A DNA stretch of 64,000 nucleotides, from the NCBI RefSeq assembly GCF_031143425.1, contig NC_090447.1:766442409-766506408 (forward strand). Reading direction: 5' to 3'. This document shows, one piece after another, positions 24,057 to 33,929 of the stretch. Numbering within the stretch: the first letter of the stretch is position 1; every line of letters begins with the position of its first letter. This DNA is from Pleurodeles waltl. Its lineage: Eukaryota > Chordata > Amphibia > Caudata > Salamandridae. A model generated the notes under the pieces. The model worked only from the letters and a program-made list of their open reading frames with translations. It was not told where the DNA came from and did no database searches. The position numbers and the translations under genes were made by a program.

Positions 24057-26560
24057 ATGTCTGAAAAGACAAAAAAGGGTCTGTTCAGAGACTGTGACAG
24101 TTGTGGGAAGAAGAGACTACATGTTGATGACCCCCACAAGAAATGTATCTACTGCCTCCATCCAGACCACAAGGTGAGAGACTGCAAGATCTGTCTCCCA
24201 TTTAGTCAAAAAACCCTCAAGGACCGTGAGCGTTGACTTCTCTTGCGACTGCAGAAACAGAAAGCCATGGAGCATCCTTCCTCAGACGAAAGTGAAGCGT
24301 CATCTCATACTTCTCACCCTCAAAAAAGAACAGGTGAGAGAGGAAGTGTGTCTGATGAGCCACCAAGGAAGATGGCCAAAAAGATAAAACAAGTCTCTAC
24401 TGAGACAAAGGGTGTTTCCCATTCAGAAACACACATAAGTTTGCCAAAAAAGGTTAATTCAGAGCCTGCTACGCCTTTACATAGGAAAAGTACTCCAAAA
24501 AAGCCATCCCTGTCTGTCACCCCAGAAAGAGCCGGAAAAATTCTCTTCAGGAAAAAAGCACCCGTCGACGACCACCCCGTCAACGACGGTGACATCTACG
24601 ACAGTGTCGTCGACGTTTACAACAGCGGTCTCACCGATGATCATGACGTTGTCACCGTTATCGTCGACGATAATTACGGCAAAAATATTTTAAAAAGCCA
24701 ATCGACCAGGGCACTTCCGTCTATGAAGCACCTCACAATGACGTTTAAGAAGACCACACCGCCGACAACGGCACCGTCGGCGACTAAGATGCTGACAGAG
24801 GATATGCCGACGAGGGAACCGCCGACGAAGCACCCGTCGACAAGCATATCGTCCACAGCAGTCGCAGTGTATAGACCATCGACCCTCCTGGGTACTTCAC
24901 CGCACCAGTCTTCAACTATGGTGCCTTATCCTCAAGACGATTCAACCAGATTCTTACCTCTTTCACTCATCACCATGGGGGGCAAAGCTTCCGATATTCT
25001 GCCAATGCATACCTCCCCAAGCAAGGTATTGCCATAGCCCCCACAACATCTCTTGGATGATGATGATGATGACCCATACTCCCAAGACAAGGGATTGTTT
25101 GGGGCAGCAAGTAGCCCGTCTCAACTCCTTGTCAAGTGCCAGGATTTTGATGACGAAGATGAACAGCATTACCAGCCCAGTTATGCTTCAACATCCTACC
25201 CAAAGGCAGAACAACAATTACCCCTCTCCATGCCAAGCACACTAGTGGCAGACCTTCAATCTATGCTCAATGGCTACTATTGAAGGTTTCCACCATCAAC
25301 ACCTACCACACCACCCAGACCTGAAACCTACCAGAAGCCTCGTCAAACCCAGACGACCAGTCTTCCGGAAACACCGGAGGCTAGCATACCATTGACTAGC
25401 CAAACGCAAGAAGCTCATCCCTCGTCAGACGACGAAGGAGAAGAGGGTGAGTTAAGAGATTCTGTGTCAAGTGAATGGGATGATTATCTCGTCCCCACAC
25501 CATCTCCGCCTCCAGCAGGTCCAGTGGATTCTCCACCAGAGGACATAGGAGGTTTTCATAATTTGATAGAGAGAGCGGCAAAGCGTTTTGGCCTTTCTAT
25601 TATCTCTCATGAAACAGTGCTTCCTTTAAGACTTCAAAGAACCATCAAAGAGATCGGTAAGAGCGATACCGATAGTAGATTTCTTATGGCAGGAAGGCTT
25701 GAAGGCAATGAAGAATCCTGCCACAGTGCCTTCACAAATGCCAAGGCTAGAGAAGAAATATAAGGCCCCGGATGATTCTCCGGCCTGTTTAGTGTCACAG
25801 CCAAAACCTGATTCAGTAATATCACAGGCAGCGCAGCGACGTTCCAGAAACCCCTCCACGCCTATAGCATCTCCCCCAGACAAAGAGGGAAGGAGATTAG
25901 ATAATATTGGTAAAAAAATTCTCCTCTGTAGCAGCGGTCACAGTCAAGGCAGCTAACTCCCTCGCCATCCTAGGAAGATATGATCACCAAATGTGGGCAG
26001 ACATGTCTGCTTTCTTGGATCTCTTGCCGGAGGATGTCAAGGTGGAAGCAAAAAAGGTATTGCAGGAAGGAGAACGGATTGCCGCAGAGATTATAGACAG
26101 CGCAATAGACATTTCTTTAACTGGTTTCAGGCAATTGGCTGGCGCAGCAGTCTTGCGTAGGCAAGGATGGCTAAAGGCTAAATCATTTCGACCGGAGGTC
26201 CAGAGTCGTATTCTCGACATGCCTTTTGATGGTGAGAGTCTGTTTGGGAAGCATGTCGACAACATGTTACAAGCCGTCAAAACAGATACGGATACAGCAA
26301 AATCCCTAGATACCCTACAATATAAAAAGCAACCTTTTCGTGGAGCAAGGGGAAGAGGAGGTTACTCCTTTCGAGGGGGCTACCAACAGTACAGACCCCA
26401 GTATCAGTCTTCCTCCACAGGATCACGACAACAGTAACCACCAGCAACAGCAGCATTACAGGTTGCCACCGGCCGCGTCCTATAAACATCCAGCCAGAGG
26501 AAGAGGGGCTGCCCGAGGACGAGATACAGGCAGGAAACAATGACCCGCCAGTCATTCCAG
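24057..26560 (+). pseudogene. DIRS C gag, three in-frame stops and frameshifts
   Basis: The ATG at 24057 opens M-S-E-K-T-K-K-G followed by a cysteine/histidine cluster (C-D-S-C-G-K-K, C-I-Y-C-L, D-H-K-V, C-K-I-C) typical of the DIRS gag N-terminus. One frame runs from 24057 to 25763, broken by TGA at 24234, TAG at 25035 and TGA at 25281. The middle is rich in Pro, Thr, Ser and Lys and then acidic (poly-Asp at about 25053-25070). The C-terminal part continues in other frames (25699-25956, 25907-26437) and holds a helical segment and a Gly/Arg/Tyr/Gln-rich end (R-G-A-R-G-R-G-G-Y) likely to bind RNA. Confidence 0.8.
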
Positions 26561-26618
26561 CGTTCTCCCCCTCACCAATATCGAGGGTTGGAGGTCGCAT
26601 CACTTCCTATTTCCTTCA

Positions 26619-27425
26619 GTGGGCGGCTATAACATCAGACAGATGGGTGCTCGATATAGTGGCCAGAGGTCATACTCTGGAAATCACGCAAACACCACCA
26701 ACTGTTCCTCCATCGGGCCCTCCGCCCCGAGGAAGAACCAACTCCTCAAGGAAGTGAAAGTGATGCTGGGCAAAGGAGCGATAGAACCAGTCCATTTTTC
26801 TCAAAAGAACAGGGGATTCTATTCCTGCTTCTTTCTCGTAAAGAAAGCCTCTGGGGACTGGTGCCCCATCCTGGACTTAAGAGCACTAAACAAGTTTCTA
26901 AAGAAACAATCCTACAGGATGGTAACACTCCAAGATGTCCTGCATCTTTTAAATACTGGAGATCTGATGGTATCCCTAGACCTCCAGGATGCTTACTTTC
27001 ATATTCCAATACACCACAACCACTGCAAATTCCTCAGGTTCAGAGTGGGTGGTATGCACCTCCAATTTCAAGTTCTCCCATTCGGTCTCAAATCGGCTCC
27101 CAGAATCTTCACGAAAATGTTGGCTCCGATAGCAGCACATATCCGCCAGTCAGGTATGCAGGTTTTTCCTTACCTGGACGACTGACTCATAAAGGCACCT
27201 TCAAAGCTGCAAGTGATACGTCATATTTCGGATTGCCTTCAATTGTTAAACAGCCTGGGGTTTGTCGTCAACTACCAAAAGTCTCAGCTTCACCCCAGAC
27301 AAGTATTAAACTTCTTAGGAGCAATACTAGACACGGTCCACAGCAAGGCTTACCCGTCTCACGAGAGGAAACAAAAACTAACCTCCTTAGCAAGCAGACA
27401 GTCCGCATCTACAAATCATTGCTAG
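26619..27425 (+). pseudogene. DIRS C reverse transcriptase, one nonsense codon
   Basis: One frame spans 26619-27425 with a single stop, TGA at 27183, directly after the catalytic Y-L-D-D (27171-27182), where related copies have tryptophan. Visible RT blocks are K-G-A-I-E-P-V, C-P-I-L-D-L-R-A-L-N, V-S-L-D-L-Q-D-A-Y-F-H-I-P with its catalytic aspartate at 26979-26981, and L-P-F-G-L-K-S-A-P-R-I-F. RT copies element RNA into DNA. A frameshift near 27400-27440 separates it from the RNase H frame. Confidence 0.88.
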
Positions 27426-27438
27426 GGATGATCTCATC

Positions 27439-28351
27439 ATGCATTCCGCTAGTCCCAGATTGCAGGCTCCATATGCGACCCCTGCAAGAGCAATTGGACA
27501 TACAGTGGACTCAGGTGAGCGGTTTGTTCGAAGACAGAATTCGCATAACACCTCTAATGCAGAACACCATGAAGTGGTGGGCGATGCTAACCAATTTGTC
27601 AAACGGACTTACATTCCTTCATCAAGTACCCAGTTACATAGTAACAACGGATGCCTCTCTCGAAGGATGGGGTGCACACTGCCAAGATCTGCAAATCAAC
27701 GGATCCTGGAATGCAAAAGAGGTTCAACTCCACATCAATTACCTAGAACTCAAGGCGATAAACTTACCTCTAAAAGCTTTCCTGCCAAAACTACAAAATT
27801 CAAGCGTCTTAATCAGAACAGACAACACGACCAGCATGTTTTATCTAAACAAGCAAGGGGGCACGAGATCCCTACAACTCTCGCAACTAGCTCAGGAAAT
27901 CTGGACATGGGCCATCAAGCACAACATTTCGCTCAAAGCGGAGCATGTGCCAGGACAAACCATCTTTCTGGCAGACACCCTGAGCAGGACAGTGATACCA
28001 TATCACGAGTGGGAGCTAGATCAGAAACTTCTCAATCGACTCTTTCTCTTATGGGGCAAACCAAACCTCGACCTATTTGCCACACTCGAGAACAAGAAAT
28101 GCCAGTATTACGCAAGTTGGCTTCCCCAGAAAGGTTCGTGGGGAAAAGCGTTTTCGATGAGATGGTCCGGGGTCTATGCCTACGCTATTCCTCCGATCCC
28201 GCTCATTCAGAGAGTCATCAACAAAATAAAGACGGAGGGTTGTTGCCTCCTATTCATGGCTCCCAGGTGGCCCAGACAGGTCTGGTACACGGAGCTCCTA
28301 ATGCTCTCAGAACAGCCACATGTGCAACTCAGACAGAGTCCAACCTCTTGA
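27439..28351 (+). pseudogene. DIRS C RNase H and methylase-like domains, open frame
   Basis: The frame that is open from 26861 to 28351 carries coding sense from about 27440. RNase H has all four acidic residues: Asp 27650-27652 (T-T-D-A-S), Glu 27746-27748 (Y-L-E-L-K), Asp 27821-27823 (R-T-D-N-T-T) and Asp 27974-27976 (L-A-D-T-L-S-R). From about 28060 follows the DIRS methylase-like segment: N-L-D-L-F-A-T, then A-Y-A-I-P-P-I-P-L, then M-A-P-R-W-P. Its relation to phage N6-adenine methylases is established for the family; activity is unknown. It is called a pseudogene because it is disconnected from RT by a frameshift, although the domains themselves are uninterrupted. Confidence 0.85.
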
Positions 28352-29456
28352 CGATGCACCAGGGACAAGTCAGGCATCCAGATCAGTCCTCTCTTCACTT
28401 GTCGGCTTGGCTCCTGAATTCAATGAGTGTGTAAATCTGAACATTTCCTCGGTGTGTAGAGACATCTTAGCAAAAGCTAGAGCTGACACTACCAACAAAA
28501 CCTACAGACTTAAATGAAATTTTTTTTGTATATGGTGTGCAGCAGAAGGTATACATCCCATTTCCGCTTCTCCAGAACAGATACTTCCATATCTCTTGCT
28601 GTTGGCAAAGTCAGGACTTTCATACTCCTCCATTCAAGTGCATCTGGCAGCAATCTCGAGATACCGTACATCACAACACATGGTCTCATTATGCTCCACC
28701 AGAATTGTCAAACAATTCATGAAAGGCCTTTTTCGTGTTTTCCCACCAGTTCGAAAACCTCCGCCGTTATGGCCCCTGAATGTTGTATTAATGCAGCTCA
28801 TGAAAGCTCCCTTTGAGCCGATCCACAGAGCCGATCTAAAATTCATCTCATGGAAAACAGCGTTACTACTAGCTCTTATTTCAGCCAAAAGAGTCAGCGA
28901 CATTCAGGCCTTCACTATTAAAGAGCCTTTCCTCCAATTTACAAATTCCGGTGTAATCCTAAGAACAAATCCTAAGTATATCCCAAAAGTTCCTTCAACT
29001 TTTCATATGAATGAACCAGTCATCTTAAAAACCTTTTTTCCAAATCCACAAACGGTAGCCGAGAAGACATTACATTCTCTGGATATAAAAAGGTGTCTAA
29101 AGTTTAACTTACAGAAAACACAAGTCATCCGTCAGTCTGACCAATTATTTGTTTCATTTGGCGGATCAAAAAAGGGACATGCGGTGTCCAAACAGACTAT
29201 AGCCAGATGGATTGGCCTTGCAATCCAATTCTGTCATGCTAAAGCTGGTAAACCGCTCCACAGCAAGGTGAGCGCCCATTCTACAAGATCGGTAGCCACT
29301 TCAGCTGCACTCTTTGCTGGGGTGCCACTACATAGCATCTGCAGAGCGGCCACATGGTCCAGCCAGCATACGTTTACAAAACACTATTGTCTCGAAGAAA
29401 CGAGTAACATTGATACAGCAGTGGGACAGGCAGTACTGAGGCATCTATTTAGTTAA
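28320..29456 (+). pseudogene. DIRS C tyrosine recombinase, one nonsense codon
   Basis: One frame from 28320 to the TAA at 29454-29456, broken only by TGA at 28515-28517 (tryptophan expected by context). The downstream open part is 286 codons from 28596. The catalytic residues are in place: Arg 28890-28892 in A-K-R-V-S-D, His 29277-29279 and Arg 29286-29288 in A-H-S-T-R-S, and nucleophile Tyr 29385-29387 in K-H-Y-C-L-E. The enzyme inserts circular DIRS DNA by site-specific-type recombination. It overlaps the end of the methylase frame (28320-28351), as is common in DIRS. Close to functional by inspection, but the stop removes the N-terminal arm-binding part unless translation starts inside. 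Confidence 0.88.
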
Positions 29457-29786
29457 GGGGAGCCTCTTACACATCCCACCACCACACTCAAGGTATGTTC
29501 GATATTGTTTCTCAGTTTCGTTAATATATAATTTTATATTAGTGTGGTTTGCTCTAATATTTTGCTTCATACTAGTCACAATATCAACGCTTTTTCATAT
29601 TGTGTTAACATGTTGTAGACCTCAAAACAACAACGTCACATATTGTATCATAATTTTCTGCCATATAGTTTTTTCTATTATTGTTATATATATACTAACG
29701 TGATTGATATCACTTGGAGAATTATGATAAAATAACAGATAAATTAATTCGCTAATTCTCAAACATTACTGCTCGTTACTCTGATT

Positions 29787-29890
29787 TAAGCATGTGAATC
29801 TATGAAAGATCTATCACTGGAGAAGAAAAATTGGTTACTTACCTGTAACTGCAGTTCTCCAGTATTGGTATCTTTCGTAGATTCACATGC
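29787..29890. repeat. DIRS C internal complementary region
   Basis: It reads as the complement of the left end (GCATGTGAATCTATGAAAG..ACTGGAG) joined at AGAAG/AAAAATT to the complement of the right end (GTTACTTACCTGTAACTGC..TTCGTAGATTCACATGC). That is exactly the joined-end arrangement expected of the template for circle closure in DIRS replication. Confidence 0.85.
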
Positions 29891-29952
29891 GACCCACCCT
29901 CCTCCCCTCAGAGGCTCCCCTATTATACAGATATTGAACTTCACACTTGTAC

Positions 29953-30226
29953 TAGAAAATCTGAGGAAATTCAACCTCTGTTGGGAGTGTTTGGGAGGGG
30001 CTGAATCCTGATTGGTTGACACTGAAGTTTGGGTCTTTTCACAAAACAAGGTGGATAGACTATAAAATAGCCTATAAGGCCTACTGAGGCCTACTGGTTT
30101 TAAACTTACTGCTTTATGTATTTAAAGTTACCGTGAAGCTCCCACCTCGAGGGGGACAATTCAAGCATGTGAATCTATGAAAGAGACCAATACTGGAGAA
30201 CTGCAGTTACAGGTAAGTAACTAATT
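29953..30226 (-). repeat. DIRS C right inverted terminal repeat with splice-donor-like extension
   Basis: Complement of the left repeat plus a roughly 30-bp outer extension ending CAGGTAAGTAACTAATTTTCT. It contains a perfect CAG/GTAAGT at 30211-30219 on the + strand. Confidence 0.85.
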
Positions 30227-31014
30227 TTCTTATTCTACTAGCCTTGCACTGCAATCCATGAACAATGCATGCCTTTTGGGCAGTTAATCTAACATGCTGT
30301 GGTACACAGTTGCGCAAGTGCTGCCACAGATCCCAGAGGAAGCCTTGGCTGTAAACTCAGGCTATTGCCGAAGGGAGCTATGCGGCAAAGTTCACAATGC
30401 GTTGCGGACGGGTCACTGGGCAGAGAGGTTTCCCCATCAATGGCCTTGAGGCACCACACTTGGCTAAGGAAATCTGCCTTTTTGGGGGATGTCCAAGATT
30501 CTTTGATGGACATGCCCTTTGATGGCACCCGACTCCTCAGAGACAAAGTAGACTCAACGCTCAAGGGCTTCCAGGATTTTCGGGCTACGGCTAGGTCCTT
30601 GGGCCACTCGCCTCACTCAGTATGCCTTTTGCAGTGGTCTCCAACTGCACCCATTCAAGCTCAGCCACCATGACGCACATGCTGCCCAGCCTTTGCTTGG
30701 CCAAGGGCGCGGGACCCACCAACCTCGTGGGTCAGGTGGCCCATGATCTGGTGAGTGGCTACACCCCCAACGCAGCAGCCTTTAAATGTTCCTAGTCTGC
30801 TCACCCCTCCATGGGCCTGTTGGCAGGATTAACCATCATCTGCTCTTCTGGCAATCCCTTAGTCACACAGATGGGTTTTGCAGATAGTCCAAAGGGGCTA
30901 CCCCCTCCCCTTTGAGACTACCCCCTCCATCCATTCCACCATCCTACTATCGGCTGACGGACAACCATTAGTCCTTTCTTTGTGAGGAAATTATAACTCT
31001 TAGCTAAGGGAGCC

Positions 31015-32880
31015 ATGGAGAAGGTTCCTGTGCCAGAAGTAGGCTGTGGTTGCTATTACTGCTACTTTCTGGTTCCCAAAAAGGACAAGGGTCTCCACCC
31101 TATCCTAGACCTTCATTCCCTCAATCGCTTCCTCAAGAAGAAGTTGTTGAAGATGCTCACTTTGGCTCAGGTTCTATCTGCCCTTGACCGAGGAGACTGG
31201 ATGGTAGCGTTTGACTTGCAGGACGCTTATTTTTGCATCCCTGTCCTGCCTGTCCGCTTAAGTTACCTGCAGTTGATGGTAGGCCACAAGCAGTTTCAGT
31301 TCACTGTGCTCTCCTTTGGCCTTACTATCGCCCTCAGTTGTTCACCAAGGTGATGGAGGTGGTTGCAGCTTATCTGCAGATATTAGGGGTTTCATCCTTC
31401 CCTTATCTCAACATCTGAATGTTAGAGGCTGGCTCGTCACAGGTTGTAGTCTCCCACCTCCAGACTACGGCAGACTTGCTTTTTCTGGAGTTCACTATAA
31501 ACATGATGAAGTCACACCTGACACCCTCTCTGACTCTCCCTTTCATCGGAGCTGTTCTGGGCACAGTGCAGTTTCAGGCCTATCCTCCAGAGCGGTGAGT
31601 CCAGGATATTCAGGCTAATATACAGATGTTTCAGCCCCTGTCCTGGATTTCGGTGAGGATGGCCTCATGGCCTCCTGCATTCTGTTGGTGACACATGCCA
31701 GAAGGCATATGCTGGCTCAGCGGTGGGGCATGAAGTTCTTGTGGGCGCAGCATCAGGGTAATCTCTCCGACAAGGTCCAGATCTCAGAGAGAACTGAGCA
31801 AGATCTACAGTGGTGGTTAACAAACCTCAATTAGGTCAGTGGCAGATCCCTCTCCCTTCCCCAACCAGAACTGACAGTGACAGATGCTTCACTCCTATGC
31901 TGGGGCAGCCATCTGGGAGAGGTGGAGATCAGGAGCATCTGGTCTCTTGTGGAAACAGGCCACCAAATGAACCCGTTGGAGCTCTGAGATACAGGTGCCA
32001 TTGAAAGTCTTTTTTTCCCCGCTATCAAGGAAAATATGGTGCAGGTGTTCATGGACAACACCGCTGCCATGTAGTACTGCAACACACAGGGTGGGGTTGG
32101 GTCATGGACCCTTTGTCAAGAGGTTCTGCACCTCTGGAAGTTGCTGGAACAAAAAGGCATACCCCTTGTGGTTCAACATATGGTGGGCTCTCTGAACGCC
32201 AGAGAGGATGGACTCAGCCGAAAATGTCTAGCCGATCACAAATGGCATCTCCATCTGGATGAGGCGCAAGGTGTCTTTTAGACGTGAGGAGAGCCTTGGT
32301 TACATCTGTTCGCCTCCTTAGAGAACGCATAATGTCAGTAGTTTTGCATGTTGGAGGTTCCAAGGCAGCAGTCGCTCAGACGCTTTTAGTCTTGAGTGGA
32401 GTTCAGGCCTCCTGTACACCTTTCTGCCCATACCCCAAGAAGATCAGGAATGACTGGGCCCAAATAATTTTTGTGGCTCCGTACTGGGCATGGAGCATCT
32501 GGTATCCCGAGCTGCTGAGCATGTCCATCGATCCTCCGATCAGACAACCCCTACAGGAGGATCTTCTGTAGCAGCAGCAGGGGAGGGTTCTGCACCTGAA
32601 CCTGTCCATTCTCTGCCTTCTTACGTGGAGATTGAGCGGCGGCAGTTGACAACCTTTGACCACCTTCCTGAAGCCTTAATGTCATCTTGACAGCCATACG
32701 TCCCTCCACCAAAACAGTATACGCCTGTCAGAAGAAATTTGTGGCATTATGCAATGATTAGTCTGTTGACTCCCTTTCTGTCCCTCTCTCTGAGGTCCTA
32801 TTGTTTATCCTTTGCATTGCTCAGCATGGCTCGGATCTGGGCCCTCTTAAGGGATATTTGCCTGCTATTTCTATTCATTT
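31015..32880 (+). pseudogene. DIRS B pol and recombinase remnants
   Basis: RT motifs in the 31015-31353 frame show D-L-Q-D-A-Y-F-C-I-P, with the downstream Y-L-D-D changed (F-P-Y-L-N-I near 31400). RNase H and methylase pieces are scattered in three frames, and the recombinase is cut off by foreign sequence at about 32880. This is clearly an old, inactive copy compared with DIRS C, as expected if it was the target of that insertion. Confidence 0.75.
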
Positions 32881-33495
32881 GAATATGAAAAAACAACAAT
32901 CGGTTGTTCGAACTCTCCACTAGGAAAGGGGCTCAGCATCTCAGACCTTTATTACATTTCTGCATTGAATATCTGGACACAGACAAAGTTTACAAATTCA
33001 AAGGAGCATTGCATTTTTTTATCCTGGCATGTCGATGCCTTTTTTGCTCACATCATTGGCCATTTGGATCACTTAATTTCTTAGTATTTGTACTGTATTT
33101 TACATTTAACTAGCTTTAAAAAAGTCACAGATGTGACGAAACACGTGTTGGCTGTTGTGGAAAAACTATAAAACTTGGAAGAATCTGATTGTGCTACATA
33201 CCAGTAAAAGATTTGGACTTCATCTGGTGTCCAGGCATCCTCACTATCTGGATTCTGAGATTTATATTTGGGCTGGGTGTTCAGAGTGCATTTGGTATCT
33301 TCTGTGTTTATACAGGTTCAGTGGATCCAGTTGGTGCCACAGACTGCTTTTGCTCTTTGTAGTAGGGCTTTAATACTGTTGCGCACCTCGCTGACAGTTT
33401 TCTCTTGCACTATTCTACATTGTTCCTATATTTTTTTTGCCTATAAGGTAGGAGGTGAGATTATCATACCACTACTACTGTTTGTGATTATTTGG
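32881..33495. other. unidentified insertion within DIRS B
   Basis: About 0.6 kb replaces the recombinase C-terminus of DIRS B. It contains the motif ACGAAACACGTGTTGGCTG (about 33137-33155), reminiscent of short conserved motifs in amphibian DNA transposons, but I cannot name a family or find terminal repeats with confidence. Several short frames are open but unremarkable. Confidence 0.4.
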
Positions 33496-33590
33496 ATTTA
33501 GTCTGACACCTGGGGAGAATTCAAAGGCCAAGGAATCTGCAGCTAGATGTAGTCTATCCGATAAGGTGTTGCCGAAGGTAAGTAACTTTT

Positions 33591-33929
33591 CCACCAATGC
33601 TTGTTCATAGCTGAATAAAAAGTGCATGTTTGACTTTACTTTGTAAAATCTATATCTCCGGAAAACTCTGCTGGATATTTTTCATTGTGGTGGCTACAAA
33701 TACATAAAAATGCAGTCCGTGTTTTTTTAATTGGTGGTGTGTTTCTTGATTGTCTTGTGTATTACTTCTTCAATTGTTTTGGTGCTGAATAAATGCTTAA
33801 CACTCCTTTTTGTAAGCCTTGCTGCTCAGAGCCACAGCTAGCCAGGGTTGATTTAAAGGTTTAGCAAACAAAACCTACTGGTCCTAAAGGGTTTGATAAG
33901 TGTATTACGGTGAGCTTGCACAACCAAAC
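33591..33929. other. intronic stretch, probable decayed LTR fragment
   Basis: The segment at about 33740-33850 (GAATAAATGCTTAACAC then GCTGCTCAGAGCCACAGC) resembles the 5' block of the giant LTR families (compare 'aacaaatgcttaacaccacc' near 4378). The rest is unrecognised. Confidence 0.4.

Larger units (their letters stand above)
23712..30226 (+). mobile_element. DIRS C, best preserved tyrosine-recombinase retrotransposon, nested in DIRS B
   Basis: An element of about 6.5 kb. The left inverted repeat (about 23712-23956) is nearly identical to the complement of the right one (about 29953-30226). The right repeat has an extra CAGTTACAGGTAAGTAAC extension. An internal complementary region (29787-29890) consists of the complements of both ends joined head to head. 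The order is gag, RT, RNase H, methylase-like, tyrosine recombinase, as in DIRS1-type elements. Gag has three in-frame stops; RT and recombinase have one each, plus a few frameshifts. Its termini (CTCCAGTATTGG, TAGATTCACATGC) differ from those of DIRS A, B, D, E and F, so it is a separate family. The high ITR identity suggests the youngest DIRS here. Confidence 0.92.
30227..33590 (+). mobile_element. DIRS B, right part
   Basis: It resumes the gag of DIRS B (CACTGCAATCCATGAACA, equivalent to the GTGCTGTGGTCTGTGAACA block at 56360). RT (about 31015-31620: K-D-K-G-L-H-P-I-L-D-L, M-V-A-F-D-L-Q-D-A-Y-F), RNase H remnants (about 31750-32280), methylase-like remnants (about 32280-32640, V-A-P-Y-W-A) and the first part of the recombinase (about 32690-32880) follow. 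From about 32880 to 33495 unrelated sequence replaces the rest of the recombinase. The DIRS right terminus returns at about 33496-33590 (CTGCAGCTAGATGTAG..CCGAAGGTAAGTAAC). Confidence 0.78.

Noticed and set aside
25053..25070. ATG-GAT repeat as a microsatellite
   Set aside because: It is an in-frame poly-aspartate stretch of DIRS C gag, not an independent repeat.
26861..27430. N-terminal part of the 496-codon frame as an extra protein
   Set aside because: This frame overlaps the real RT frame (26619-27425) and is nonsense there; only the part from about 27440 shows RNase H and methylase motifs.
27439..28434. 331-codon frame overlapping the RNase H frame
   Set aside because: A shadow frame: the RNase H catalytic residues are in the other frame and this one has no family features.
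32904..33501. Short hydrophobic frames as membrane protein exons
   Set aside because: They come from AT-rich insert sequence in DIRS B; overlapping frames look equally hydrophobic and there are no splice or start signals.
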